DNA of 64,000 nt. It comes from Azolla caroliniana. Taxonomy: Eukaryota; Polypodiophyta. Positions 27,839 through 39,046 of the stretch are shown here, in pieces (positions within the stretch are counted from its first letter, which is position 1; the number at the start of each line of letters is the position of its first letter). Below the pieces are notes generated by a model. It searched no databases. It was not told the DNA's origin and saw only the letters and a list, made by a program, of their open reading frames with translations. The stretch is from NCBI GenBank assembly GCA_043228905.1, contig JBHGNT010000017.1, positions 3,162,001 through 3,226,000 on the forward strand, written 5' to 3'. A program made the position numbers and the translations under genes.

Positions 27839-30247
27839 GCACTTGGGAGTGTACTGATGCAAGTTCTGGTGATGAGTTCTTAAGCCAGTGAATCTTTCTA
27901 TTTGTGTGTGGAAATGATGCTTTGTTGGTTGATACTATTTGTCTTTTCTACTGTGTCATTGAACTGAAATTGAGATGAAATAAATATCATTATCTAACAT
28001 GCATTGCAAGCATTAGGAATTAGGATATTGAATGTCATCATATTTTTCAATATCCTACCATTTTCAATGTATAATATCAATGTCAGAGTGGTCTGTATCG
28101 TGGAAGTATATCAAATAAAATGATTTGATTCAATAATTTGTGCACTGTAAAGAAGTTAGTGTCAACTCTAGAGTATTAGAGTATTGGCAAAAGTTGCTTG
28201 ATCAATCTCTTTTCCATAGCTCCTTCAAAGAAATAGATACATCCTGGATTATGTATATTTTGAGGATTGAATTGATGACCATAAGTGAACTATGTCTACC
28301 TAACTACTTTGCCTTCCATCCCTTGTCGACACTACCAATTCTTATCGGATTTTATCATACCAATATTTTTGCTCATGAACAATTTAGCCTCATACATTTG
28401 TATCAAGAATGTCGTTTCTGTGATCACTAGAATGTTTGTATGTAAACAAAATAGGAAAACATAGCCTCAAGTAAACTGCAAGAGAATATTGAAATGGCTT
28501 GTGTGTTGAAGGCTAAAATTTTGATGTCTCACTTTAGTCATTTTTATCACCGTGCATTTGTACCAAGAACATTCTCCATTTCTTGGATACTTGAAATGTT
28601 ACAAAGATAGCATTCTATAAAATATGAAAAATATGAGAAAAAGTTAACATCAATATACTCCTTAAAGAGGAGACTTGTGATGATGAATTTGTCATCCTTT
28701 CTTATATTTGAGATTGTCGTCTCTAGCCTGAGGCATTTTATGAAACTTTGGGATGATATGCCTGTGTATTTCTAGTGTAATAGGGTTATTGGAGTTTGAG
28801 TGTGCATGATACGTCAAAGAACATAAAGAGTGGCTTGGGCATGAGTTGTATGTAAAGATTTCTAACAAGAGACCTTTAAAGCAATGCATGGTACTCTTGT
28901 TGGCAAAAATTTGAGTTTGACTTAGAGTTTTGTTCATTAAGATGAGATGCTCGTAACTTGTGATGAAGTAGAGTTTGAAGCCCATATGAGAGCATTTGGT
29001 AAGAATATGTATAATGTAGTTATAAATATACATGTATAATACGTTTGTGGAGTATATTAGGTAAAGATAGGTCCATTCACTTATAGACAACTATTTGGTT
29101 GGCTACAATGTGGATTGCTATTTTGTAGACATACACCTTGGACAACATACTACCAATTGGGCTCACTATATAAAGTGCACTTCTTCCCACTATCTTAGTG
29201 ACGTAGTGATTAAATTTTAGTACAATTCTCTTGTATTTTGATGTTTGCATTTTCTTAGTAGCAACAATGGAATCCAAGAGGCAATCAATCCCATTGCTCA
29301 AGTCAGCTGCAACATAGATTTAATGCTCCAATTTAGGTTGCGCCACACACATTTTTCTTCCTTACATTTAATCAGCTCCATGTTTGGTTTGCATGTGAGC
29401 ATAGTTAATTGTTCAAATCTTTGTCAATGTAATGTAATAGAATGGGCAAAACGCAACCAACATAAATATACAACAACACAGAGAGAAACTTCATATTGAT
29501 TCCTATGAAATTGTGGGGACGACAATGAATGAGATGGTTATTTTTATTTTTATTTTAGTAACACTTTTACTACTAGTGGGAAACCTCAGAGGTGAAAACC
29601 CACAAAGAATAAAGAAAAATATACAAGTGTCGATTAGACACTAAAGAGCTTAAAAGCACGCAAAGCAAAGGTTGTAAATTTGGAGTGTGATGTCTCTAAG
29701 TTGCAAACAATCAAATAGAGATTGCCTGAGGGATTGCTTAAAGAAGCTAACTTCATGGTCAGGATGATGCGCATTGCAAGCACACACGAATGGGTTCGAT
29801 CCCATGCTTTTATGGATCAATCGGGAGGGGGTGGGGGGGTCGATTGTGACCTAATTGTTTTGCGAATCCGAAAGGCAGTCTCTTTGACTGTCTGTGAAGG
29901 TGCATAGACTGTCCTGTCTATTAAGGTGCCCAAGTCCGGATTTGTTATGATGGCCACGAGTCCGATTGTTTTTTATGATGGCACATTGGGATGTATGTGT
30001 GTGGGGGTGCCCATTTAGTTAAAAGAAGAAAAAAAAGGTCTGGTTTGGAGGCCATTTCATCCAAAGGCCAAGCAATGGATGGGGCCTTTGAGATCCCATC
30101 CTCATCCATATCCATTTCTCAAAGAAATAACACACAGAGCAAAGAGGAGGTCTCTCTGTCTCTCTGTCTCTGTCTCTTTTTCTCTGCAGAGATTGTTCTG
30201 TTTTGCCAGGAATCAGCTGCAAGCTAGCAGCTACCTGAATTCATTCA
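27839..30247. other. Intergenic DNA and CHLM upstream region
   Basis: The first few hundred bases are the 3' UTR of the V-ATPase E gene. No gene recognised between 28.1 and 30.2 kb. A tRNA-like segment (29749-29810) may be a SINE head. The CHLM leader from about 30110 is CT-rich with several CTCTGTCT units (30151-30186). Confidence 0.5.
29749..29960 (+). mobile_element. Possible tRNA-derived SINE
   Basis: A good Pol III B box (GGTTCGATCCC at 29793-29803) lies about 37 bp after a loose A box (TGGTCAGGATG, from 29756), the spacing of a tRNA gene. The stem around the B box pairs (GAATGG/CCATGC). The remainder is not a tRNA, which fits a SINE head followed by an unrelated body. No target duplication was identified. 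Confidence 0.35.
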
Positions 30248-31291
30248 ATGGCGAGCCTTCACCTCCATGCTCGCCTGATGACTCCTCCCCCTGCTCCCAT
30301 CCTCTCCCCCAGAACCTCCATTAAACCCACCCATGGCGCCTCCTTCCTCTTCTCCTCCAGAGCTCCAAGCTTCCCAGCTCCCATGGCTTCTTTCAGCATC
30401 GATCCTCATCTTCCTCTTGCTTTCCTCGAGGATGCGAGTAGCAGCTCGGGCCTAGGGTTGGCTCTGGCGAGTGGAGGGGTCATAGCCATTCTCGCTACCA
30501 CGCTGTCTCTGGCAGACCCCCAGAAGCGGCGGCAGCAGGAAGCTGCGACAGTGGGAGGGAATGAGAAGGACGCGGTGCGGAACTACTTCAACACAGCCGG
30601 ATTCGACAGGTGGCGCCGCATCTATGGAACCACAGATGATGTCAATGACGTACAGTTGGACATCCGGAAAGGCCATGCCATCACGGTAGAGAAGGTGCTA
30701 GCCTTCTTGAAGCAGAAGGAAGGGCTGGAAGGGGTGAGTGTGTGTGATGCAGGGTGTGGCACAGGTAGCTTAACCATCCCTATGGTCCTTGAAGGCGCCC
30801 TTGTGAGTGCTAGCGACATCTCAGAAGCTATGGTATCGGAGGCATCGAGAAGAGTTGCAGAGGCCATCGACGAAGCGAAGAAGAACAAAGCCGCATCTCC
30901 TCGCGCCGAAACCCTAACCCTAACCACGCCACAATTCCAGACCAGCGACCTCGAATCGTTGCAAGGGAAGTATCACACTGTGGCTTGCATAGATGTGCTC
31001 ATACATTACCCTCAAGAGAAGGTGGGAGGCATGATTGCACACCTTGCTTCTCTCGCGGAGAGAAGGCTTATCATTAGTTTTGCCCCCAAGATGCCTCTGT
31101 TGGTTCTGTTGAAGAGGATTGGAGAGCTCTTTCCTGGACCCTCGAAGGCCACCAGGGCTTATTTACATTCGGAGGCCGAAATCGAAGAAGCTCTTAATGC
31201 CGTCGGATGGACAATCCGACAGAGAGATATGACTTCTACCAAGTTTTACTACTCCAGGCTCCTAGAGGCTGTCCCTATGGGTAAGAGCTGA
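30248..31291 (+). CDS. CHLM: Magnesium-protoporphyrin IX methyltransferase
   Basis: Chloroplast enzyme that transfers a methyl group from S-adenosylmethionine to Mg-protoporphyrin IX, an early committed step of chlorophyll synthesis. The single exon encodes 347 aa. Residues 1 to about 60 are rich in Ser, Pro, Ala and Thr and look like a transit peptide. A hydrophobic segment (GLALASGGVIAILATTL) precedes the catalytic domain. Family marks in order are VRNYFNTAGFDRWRRIYG, DVNDVQLDIRKGH, the SAM-binding motif VCDAGCGTGSLTIP (about 164-177), ASDISEAMV, CIDVLIHYPQ and LIISFAPK. These are followed by the C-terminal family domain (FPGPSKATRAYLH, FYYSRLLEAV). The start at 30248 is the first ATG of the frame and precedes the transit peptide. 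Many plant CHLM genes have introns; here none is visible. No poly(A) relic was noticed, so intron loss or an ancestral structure are both possible. Confidence 0.95.
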   Translation: MASLHLHARLMTPPPAPILSPRTSIKPTHGASFLFSSRAPSFPAPMASFSIDPHLPLAFLEDASSSSGLGLALASGGVIAILATTLSLADPQKRRQQEAATVGGNEKDAVRNYFNTAGFDRWRRIYGTTDDVNDVQLDIRKGHAITVEKVLAFLKQKEGLEGVSVCDAGCGTGSLTIPMVLEGALVSASDISEAMVSEASRRVAEAIDEAKKNKAASPRAETLTLTTPQFQTSDLESLQGKYHTVACIDVLIHYPQEKVGGMIAHLASLAERRLIISFAPKMPLLVLLKRIGELFPGPSKATRAYLHSEAEIEEALNAVGWTIRQRDMTSTKFYYSRLLEAVPMGKS

Positions 31292-32770
31292 GATGAAAAT
31301 GAAATGTCTCTTTTCAAGTGTTTGCTCATAACTACTTACCCCTATGGAACCTCCTCTTCTTCCTATGTAATTTGATCATAATTATTACCCTTTTGAGATG
31401 TCTCCTTAATGTATTCTGATCATAATAACCCTTTAGTGTTCCCTCACATTTTTTTGCTACATCATTACAGCAACTCTAGCTTTCGTTGCATATTATATCT
31501 ATTTCTTAATAACTCATGATGAAATTGCCTATGGTAAAATCAGTGCAGCAAACTCCAAAAATTGGATGGCTCTATGGTGATTTATTGCATGTTTTTGTAT
31601 CATGATGTCATCTAACCATTTGACTGAATGGATGCATAGCAACATAAAAAATTTATAATTCACACTTAATAGATAGTTTTCCATAACATGCATAGCTTTT
31701 GGACTCAAGGAAGATTTATTGTCAGTTCAGTTGAAAGAGCTTTCTGTCAAGTTGTAGGGCTTTACCCTGCTGTCCAATTCAAAATCTCATCACTCAATTG
31801 CTAATATTTTACTAACCAGATAATAGCATATACAACAAATGGTCGAGAATCTCTTCTACAACTGTTACATTATAAATTTTTACACCATCCAACTGTTATG
31901 TCAGGTTGCATATTACATGTTCTTTAACGCATCCCTTATCGTGTGGATAATTCATAATTACCGTGGAAACCTGATTTTATCCCAGTAGGTCACCATTGCC
32001 AACTTTAAAGATACCAAAGCAATCAGATTCCAAGGTAAGCCGAGACTAACAAGCAAGCCATGTAATTCACTGAGACTAAAAAGGAAGATTCATAATTTGC
32101 AAATATGAGCTAGTGAGAATGCCCCCAAGGATAAATTAGAATGCAAGCATATTGGAATTTGAAAACAATTTTTTTTGGTGATCATTAATAATTATATATG
32201 GTCTTACAATGAAAGCATAGCTTGCTCAAAACTATTTGTTAATTATGATACAACAATATGCTCCGTAGAGTTAAAGCCTCTGCATGACAAAAATATGCAA
32301 AACTCACAAACATTTGGTAGATACAAGCATCGTTAAAAAAGAATTATGCCTTACCACAATCACTTGATGTGTAGGAGTTTTCAAAATTAACCAATGTTCA
32401 AGTATATCGCATCTTTCAAAAGTAGACATATAATCATGAAATATAACCAAAATTAAAGTAATCAAGAGAAGGATAAAAGAGGAAATGGTATACTTTCATA
32501 ATCAATAAACATATGCAGAGATGTATACCGCTTTTAGCACTACTACTATAGGATTGTTGCGTCTCATTTCAAAAGTAGAGAGCGACATTTGAGCAGGATG
32601 TGTTGGATGCTTGGCTGCATCTAATTGGCTAAAATATTTGCTTCATTCATAATGTAGAATTTTCTTGTCCAAATTCCCATGTTTGCAGGGTGGCGGTTTT
32701 CTCTCTGCCATTTAGCATCCAATGATGTGGTACGATTCATGCATATGCCCAAACTATTTCTGCTGTGTGT
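31292..32770. other. Spacer between convergent genes, nothing recognised
   Basis: 3' flanks of CHLM (plus) and of the histone-fold gene (minus). AT-rich, no open frame with recognisable similarity. Confidence 0.5.
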
Positions 32771-35591
32771 TTAATCTTCCTCCTTCATTAGCTCTTTCAG
32801 CGCACTAGCTGCCGTCACCTTTTCTGGTACAAAATCTGTTATACTCAAATGACAACCAAATCAACACCAAACATTTGTTTACATACAAAATCTTTATTCT
32901 TAACGCCCATTTCACTACTTTATGTAGATTTACTGATGAGAAAACACTGAAAGCCTAATCAAAGAACATAGTCTACAAGATGCACAGAAACTATTATCTA
33001 AAGCGACATGGTCTACTTATTTTGTGCCTGCTTGAGGATTTCATCAACAGTAAAATCCACATTAGTCCAACCCTAAGAGATGTCTAATAAATGACTTTTA
33101 CTAAAGACAATAATCCTAGTCCTAGGGCCAGAAAGACAGACTAGGAATAACATGAAGAAGACATAAGGATTGCAATTTTAGTTCATGCAAATGACTAGGG
33201 ATAGGAGTTTTCAGGGTCCTGCTTCTATGCTTCTGAAACTGTCAAAAAATTAATTGCACGAGGTTCTTTTTTATGCTTCATCAGCTCAAATTTTATACAG
33301 CTCAAGGGCTAAATTTTGTATTTCCCTGAAGATCTATAATTCATTGTACAGATATTCATTCTTTTTATATTCCAAGTTAAAACTGAGAGTCATAGAGAGC
33401 AAATATCATCCAAAATACAAAACCGTTTATCAAGATCATACATTACTTTTACCTGCTAGAAAGTGGAACCTTTTTGCTGCTCTTACATTTGTTGCTGCAA
33501 TATCAGAAATACAATTTTTTCTTCAATTACTTGTAGACCGAAAATAATTTTTTTTTGAATTAAGATACATCATAAGACACCAGACACAATGTCATCATAA
33601 GGAAGCGGTCATGTCATTTGCAAGTCATAAATTTGGTTCCTATACATCCTCTTCTTTGGAGCACTAGTCTCTTCCTGTTTCCCCTACATTAAGAATCCTG
33701 GTGTAATTGACCCCACAGCTGTTGCAGTTCTTCCCATTATTGTTTCAATGTCCAACCCATCTACTGCAAATTCTACAAAGAGATCCTTCTCTACAAGCAC
33801 TTAACCATTCCATAACGAATGCTTCAGTCACAACCTCTACATTGAGTAACAAATGAAACTGGTCATAAGGTCTTTGACCTGAGAATCTATAGCTACCCCA
33901 TGCAATGCAATTTCACATTTTACAATTGCTATTTTTACAATGAGTACGTGCCATTATCTAGCCTGATCTAGTAGATGCAACTGAAATAGTGCACTGGTTA
34001 ATCAAGTGAAATGCCAAGCTGTAATTTAACAATTCATACTACAGAAGTATGCATTGTATCAGGTCTCCAGGCATCTTAGAGCAAAGTTCGCAATCCCTTT
34101 TCCATCTCCTTTACTTCTTAATTGCTATCAGAAAATTGAAATCCATGCCAATGAATATTTCATTAAACATAAATACAAGGGGGTTATGAAGAAAAAGAAG
34201 CCCACCAAGATCCTTATAGTTCAGACTATGTCTTCTATCGCCAATCATGTGTTCAAATGATAGCTCTACAAACTTCTCTAGAAACAACGCCTGCAAAATA
34301 AATCATCAATGTTTTACACGTTTTGGAGAGGGTGAAAGAAAGATATTGTAAAATCAATCATGAATCTATTATGAATTTTATATTTAGATAGATAGATTTA
34401 TTTTTAACGTTCACAGAAGAGCAATTGTGATCTATGAGACAGGGCCTAGTCCATGGTGAGGATCAAACTTTCTCAATTTTATGATGTTTGATGCTACAGT
34501 ATTAACCACCAAGCCAACAGCCAAAGAGAGAGAACAAAATAGCTTCCACAAACAATTATCAATCTTTACAAAATGTAGCGAGAGAGAATAAAATAGCTTG
34601 CAAAAGCAATCATCTATATTATGGAAAGCTTGAAGAGTGAGACACGGTGCTCTAAACTTAAAAGTTACTGGGTATTTGGAACATTAATTTCTTAGAAAGA
34701 AAAAGGAAATCGCTATTTACATTGAAAGTTATGAAATTAGTTTATGGTAGATGATCCATATAATGTGAAGTGTTAATAAATTCATTTTCAATGATGAGCA
34801 TCTATATGGAAATTGTGTGTGTGAGTGTGTGTGAGAGAGAGAGAGAGGGAGAGAATTATGTTAATATCTGTTGGAGGCTGGAATTGATTGAAAAAAGCAG
34901 TTACACATAATTGTTTTCAAAATATTTAAATTTCTTTTTTTGCCTTTATTTCCAAATATATAAATTTGTAAAGAAAATAGTGGAGTTGTGTTCTTTTTAT
35001 AAGTATTTTCAAGCAGAAAGTTCAAATTTTAGACAATTAGTGAAAACGGCACCTTCTTTGTACCGAATACATGTAAAGAAGAAAGAATATGAGATGCATA
35101 TATATACGACATCAACGAAAAAGATGTTTTTTTATAGATATGCATATCACAATAAAGAAAGAGAAAGCTTTAGACATACATACCACAGCTTTGGCGATGA
35201 CATAGGAAGCTTCAGAGCTCATGCGAGTATCTCCATCGTTTCTGATGAGTCTCTTCACTCTCGCGAGAGGGAAAGGAATGTTGGAAAGAGATGCTTTCTT
35301 AAGCTGAGGGGACTTGGAAGAAGAACTAGAATGTCTACTGTTATTAGAGGAAGCACTCTGGTATTCACTATTAGCGGTTGTTGTTTCTGTATGTTGTCGA
35401 TGACGATGTAATTGGTCTTCTTCTTCTTCTTCTTCTTCCTCCTCCTCCTCCTCTTCTTCTTCTTCCTCCATGTCTTCTTCATCTTCGATTTCTTCAGGAT
35501 CTTCTTCCTCCTGTTGGAGCTCTAGCTCTTGCTCTGATGGTGGGTATGGCGTGGTCTGCTGACCATTGGGGAGAGGACCTGATACCACCAT
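32771..35591 (-). CDS. Histone-fold protein, DPB3/NF-YC10/POLE4-like
   Basis: A CBF/NF-Y-type histone-fold protein related to the small subunits of DNA polymerase epsilon and to plant NF-YC10 (DPB3-1), so likely a nuclear chromatin or replication factor acting as a dimer. Coding exons: 35184-35591, 34206-34290, 33453-33494, 32771-32835. Phases close and give 199 aa. The N-terminal 95 residues are low in complexity: a Glu-rich segment with 17 or so consecutive Glu (about residues 42-58), a His/Thr stretch, then Ser/Lys. The histone fold runs from about residue 105 to 180 (PLARVKRLIRND, SSEASYVIAKAVALFLEKFV, RRHSLNYKDLATNVRAAKRF) and is followed by FLADFVPEKVTAASALKELM. The last pieces match the POLE4/NF-YC10 ending. 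The start at 35591 gives MVVSGPLPNG; the frame is open further upstream through a GA repeat that is probably leader. Assignment to a specific subunit is inference. Confidence 0.82.
34360..34525 (-). mobile_element. Possible tRNA-derived SINE in intron 1 of the histone-fold gene
   Basis: On the minus strand TGGCTTGGTGG fits a Pol III A box and AGTTTGATCCT is a weak B box some 50 bp on, followed after about 60 bp by an A-rich tail (GTTAAAAATAAA). This resembles tRNA-headed SINEs, but the B box is degenerate. Confidence 0.3.
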
Positions 35592-35672
35592 GGCATGAGA
35601 GGTCTTGGTGGGCAGCTCTCTGTCTCTCTCTCTATGCCTCTGTCTCTGTCTCTCTCTCTCTCTATATATATG

Positions 35673-35717
<45 letters not shown>

Positions 35718-35720
35718 CTT
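35592..35720 (-). promoter_or_regulatory. GA-rich leader of the histone-fold gene
   Basis: Long CT runs on the plus strand (35617-35663 and 35675-35714) give a GA-rich 5' leader on the coding strand immediately before the start codon. Confidence 0.6.
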
Positions 35721-35938
35721 CCAACATCTTGAAAATGTGCCCCATGTCAAAAGCAAGTGTTAAGTGTTGGTTAATAGCCTCCCTACTCACTCACTCACTA
35801 CACAAAAATTCGAATCTCGTGTGTGCTCGCATTGCTCTTCCGAATGGCACACTCTGGTCTCTTCTGGACAACCATGCCGACCACACGATCTCTCTCTCTC
35901 TCACTCACTCTCTAGAATAAGGGTTAGGTCGTGTTAAT

Positions 35939-36150
35939 GGAGTCTCCAAAGAGGATGGGATATGTAGCTTCTGTAACATAGAGATAAAGGATGAGTATCA
36001 CTTTACATGCAAGTGTCTAGCTTACATCGACATAAGGGAAATAATACCAAGACATACTAGGACCCTCTCCCAACTATTGGATACCTCGGATATAAAGATA
36101 TTACGTAGGTTTATCTTAGAGCTAAACATAGAGAGAAAAAGCTACACAGT
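35939..36150 (+). pseudogene. Fragment of a non-LTR retrotransposon C-terminal zinc-binding region
   Basis: An open stretch of about 70 codons reads ICSFCNIEIKDEYHFTCKC followed by LAYIDIREIIP. The arrangement C-X2-C, then (E/D)DExHF, then C a few residues on, followed by Y-x-x-IR, is the zinc-binding tail found after the polymerase of many LINE-type reverse transcriptases. No polymerase domain is next to it, so only a 5'-truncated remnant is left. It sits about 330 bp upstream of the copia element. The family call rests on motif recognition. Confidence 0.5.
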
Positions 36151-36483
36151 GTTAACCATAATCTTCCTAATATACACTAATATGTAACCACTGAAATTTT
36201 TTAGGGATAGGGGGGACGATGAACGTGGATACACCTGCACCACATCAGCCTGTCCCTTGTTTTAGTAGAAAAGGCCCTCGGATACCAGGTTTCCAAGTCA
36301 TTTGTTGTGTAGAAGCAATCAAGAAGATAAGGGAATGTGAGTTACGCCACCTAGAAGATATGGTTGACATGCCTTTTACATCGGGATCACCAGGCCACAC
36401 TTGCATCGAAACCCTTTGACCTCCCGCTCCTTTTCGAGAGATTTGGATGGAAATTAAACTAGTCCTAGCACATTGCCATTTCC
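36151..36483. other. Spacer before the copia element, nothing recognised
   Basis: About 330 bp of unassigned DNA ending in TTTCC, the 5' copy of the copia target duplication. A short open frame on each strand overlaps the same sequence and has no known similarity. Confidence 0.4.
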
Positions 36484-36889
36484 TATTGAGCGGCAAGCTC
36501 AACCAGAGCCAGACCGGCTGAATAAGCGAGAGGAATCGGTATGCCGGTGAGCAACTGAGCTGGTAAGCAGTAAGGACCGGTAAACGAGAGGAGCCGGTAT
36601 GCCGGATCCAATCCGTAACCGGAAGCCTAGTATAGGTTAGACTACTAGGCAGTTATAGTCTCGTAGTTAGTGTCAGATGCTCGTGTGAGCATTGAAGTAC
36701 ACCGTACTTCTAACAGTCCCGTGTGGACTTGTATAAATAGCGCTGATGAGCGCGTTGTAGATACAGAGCACAAAGTATTCATATAATTTTGGAAAATAGT
36801 GTGTTTTGCTCTCTCTCTCTCTCTCCCGCGTACTCTCTCTCTCTCTCTCTCAGTGTATTGTTCTTTCTAACGCTTCCGCAAGCAATCCT
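36484..36889 (+). repeat. 5' LTR of the copia element
   Basis: Aligns with the 3' LTR over its whole length. The first bases are TATTGAG where the 3' LTR has TGTTGAT, so the canonical TG has mutated. It contains TATAAATAG (36733) as a likely TATA box and a CT-rich 3' part. Confidence 0.9.
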
Positions 36890-36893
36890 TTAC

Positions 36894-36905
36894 ATGGTAT
36901 CAGAG
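36894..36905 (+). other. Primer-binding site (initiator tRNA-Met type)
   Basis: TGGTATCAGAGT lies four bases after the LTR end as mapped here. This is the typical copia primer-binding site; the usual last C is T here, while the second element at 63745 has the canonical TGGTATCAGAGC. Confidence 0.9.
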
Positions 36906-36988
36906 TGCGTGGGTTGAGAACCTCTGCTGCAGACATCTACGCTTGTGAAGGAAACCCTAACAGATCGGAAAGCAGACACAAAGGAGAA

Positions 36989-37928
36989 ATGGATAGAGGT
37001 ATGGCTACGTCGCTCCCGGTGGAGAAGCTCGACAGAACCAACTACGCATCTTGGTCATACAAGATGCACCAGTACCTACTTGGGCATGGCTACTGGAGTT
37101 ATGTTGACGTAGTGAACGACTTAGCACCGGAGACGACACAAGGACTTCCCAGTGTGGGAACAGGCGGCAAGCAGTGTGATGTACTGCTTCGCGTCCAGTG
37201 TCGGTGACCAGCTGCTTAGCCATATCCGTGATGCCAAGACACCGAAGGATGCTTGGGGAAACTTGAAAAAGGTTTTCGCCGCAAGCACCACTGCCCGGAA
37301 GCTGCAACTCAGACAAGAGTTGAGCAATGTTCGACAGAAGAACATGTCGGTGGCAGATTACACAGCCTGGATCAAAGGGATCTGTGACTCGCTTGCCTCT
37401 ATTAACATTACCGTAGAGGAAGACGAGATGGTGCAGGTCTGTCTTGGAGGACTGGCGTCCAAGTTCGGAGCTTTCCGGACTGCGGTTTGTACAAGGGAGA
37501 ATACGCCCTCATTTTTTGACTTACAGTCGATGCTCCTTGTAGAGGAGAACCACGCTGATGCATCTATTAGTGCATCCCCAGACAGCCGGATGCTGTACAC
37601 GGGAGCGGATCGGTCCCGTGGGCGTGGTGGACGAGGCAGGTCGGCACGCAATGGAGGCGGCCGGCAAGAGCAGGAACGAAGGCACAGTGAACGTGCCGAC
37701 AACAGTTCTGGGACTTCCACAAGAAGGGGGAGTCAAGGTGGTGCCGGAGGCCGGCAAGACAAATCCGCTACGGAATGCTGGTACTGTGACAAAAAGGGCC
37801 ACAGGGAAAGCGAATGCTGGAGAAAGCGTGCCGATTCGGACAAATTCGGATCCGGCAAGACCGACAAAGCTCTCACTACGCAAACGGATCGGGAGGATCC
37901 AAGAACGGTAAGGGGCCAGCCTTGGTGA
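36989..37928 (+). pseudogene. copia gag, frameshifted
   Basis: Starts at ATG 36989 (MDRGMATSLPVEKL, NYASWSYKMHQYLLGHGYW), a copia gag N-terminus. The frame shifts near 37150, after which the capsid-like part continues (LLSHIRDAKTPKDAWGNLKKVF, LRQELSNVRQKNMSVADYT). A Gly/Arg-rich stretch follows, then a CCHC zinc knuckle (C-X2-C-X4-H-X4-C) at about 37776-37817. The second copia element at 63839 begins with a closely similar protein. Confidence 0.88.
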
Positions 37929-39046
37929 TGAAGCACAACGCAAACTCAATGAAGAAGACCACCTCCAAATTGGAGGAAGTGTGGTATGTTGACTCCGGTG
38001 CATCGAACCACATGACGAGCCACGGGGAGTGGTTCTCCTTTTTGGAGAAGCCGGATCAACCGAGAGTTGTCGAAACTAGAGACGACACTCCCCACCCGAT
38101 CGTGCACGTCGGAGAAGTCCCTTTGAGCCACGTTGGACAGAGGGGGAAGCTGATGAATGTATTACATGTTCTGACGATCACGAAGAACCTAGTGTCGGTC
38201 GGACAGATTGTCAACCAGGGGATGCAGGTGCGGTTTACGCACCTCGAGTGCTTCATTGAGGATGAGGGCGAAGTTATTGTGCAAGGGCACAGAGATGGGA
38301 GGATGTTTATCCTCAACACCAATGATATCGGCACCGCACTGCTCGCCAAAGGACAGAAGGTCGAGTCGGATATCGACCTGTGGCACAAGCGGATTGGCCA
38401 CGTCAACTACTGAAGGCTTCAAGACCTGCAAACAGAACAAGTCGTTTTCAGTTTGCAAAAGTTTAGCGGCCGGAGAGCCCAGATTTGTGAAGCTTGCCAA
38501 CTCGGGAAGCAACACCGGCTTCCATTCCCCACCGAAAGAAATCGAAGCCGTAACAAGCTCGATCTTATCCATTCGGATGTGTGGGGACCGACACAAAATG
38601 TTAGCATTGGCGGGAGTCGATATTTCGTCTCCTTCATTGAGTGGAAGAGCGAAGTCTTCAAGTGTTTCCGGAGCCTCCAGAAGATGGTGGAATGGGAATC
38701 GGAGAGGAAGATCAAATGCCTACGGTCGGATGGCGGAAAAGAGTACTTTTCCGGCCAATTCAACAACTATCTGCAACAAAAAGGAATTTGGCGAGAATTC
38801 AGCTGCAGATACACACCGCAATAGAATGGTGTGGCCGAAAGGAAGAATCGGTCGCTGATTGAGGCAGCTAGGGAAATGATGGAGGAAAAGAGCATGCCCA
38901 AGTTCTACTGGGCGGAGGCGGTCCAAATTGCCGTTTACATCCAAAACTGGATCGGAGACAAGGTGTCAAGTCACAAGTTGTATTTCGGGCGCAAGCCGAA
39001 CTTGAGACACCTCTGGATATTCGGGCAAAGACTCTACCGCGCTTGA
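37925..39046 (+). pseudogene. copia protease and integrase, with stops and frameshifts
   Basis: The protease active-site motif DSGASNHMT is at about 37990. The GAG-pre-integrase zinc region follows (DLWHKRIGHVNY to 38410, then a TGA and frame change, then CEACQLGKQHRLPF near 38490). The catalytic core keeps the acidic residues of the DDE set (HSDVWG, RSDGGKEY, NGVAERKN), but a segment after YFVSFI that normally holds DDHSRK is deleted. A TAG replaces a glutamine codon at 38822-38824. The frame ends at 39044-39046 shortly after IFGQRLYRA, where reverse transcriptase would be expected further on. Confidence 0.88.

Noticed and set aside
35522-35716. Arg/Glu dipeptide repeat protein (RERERER)
   Set aside because: Translation of a GA microsatellite in the leader of the histone-fold gene; the supported start codon lies downstream at 35591 or within this stretch in another frame.
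37521-38003. Minus-strand open frames in the copia element
   Set aside because: They are the mirror of gag and protease coding sequence with GC-rich composition; no motif on the minus strand.
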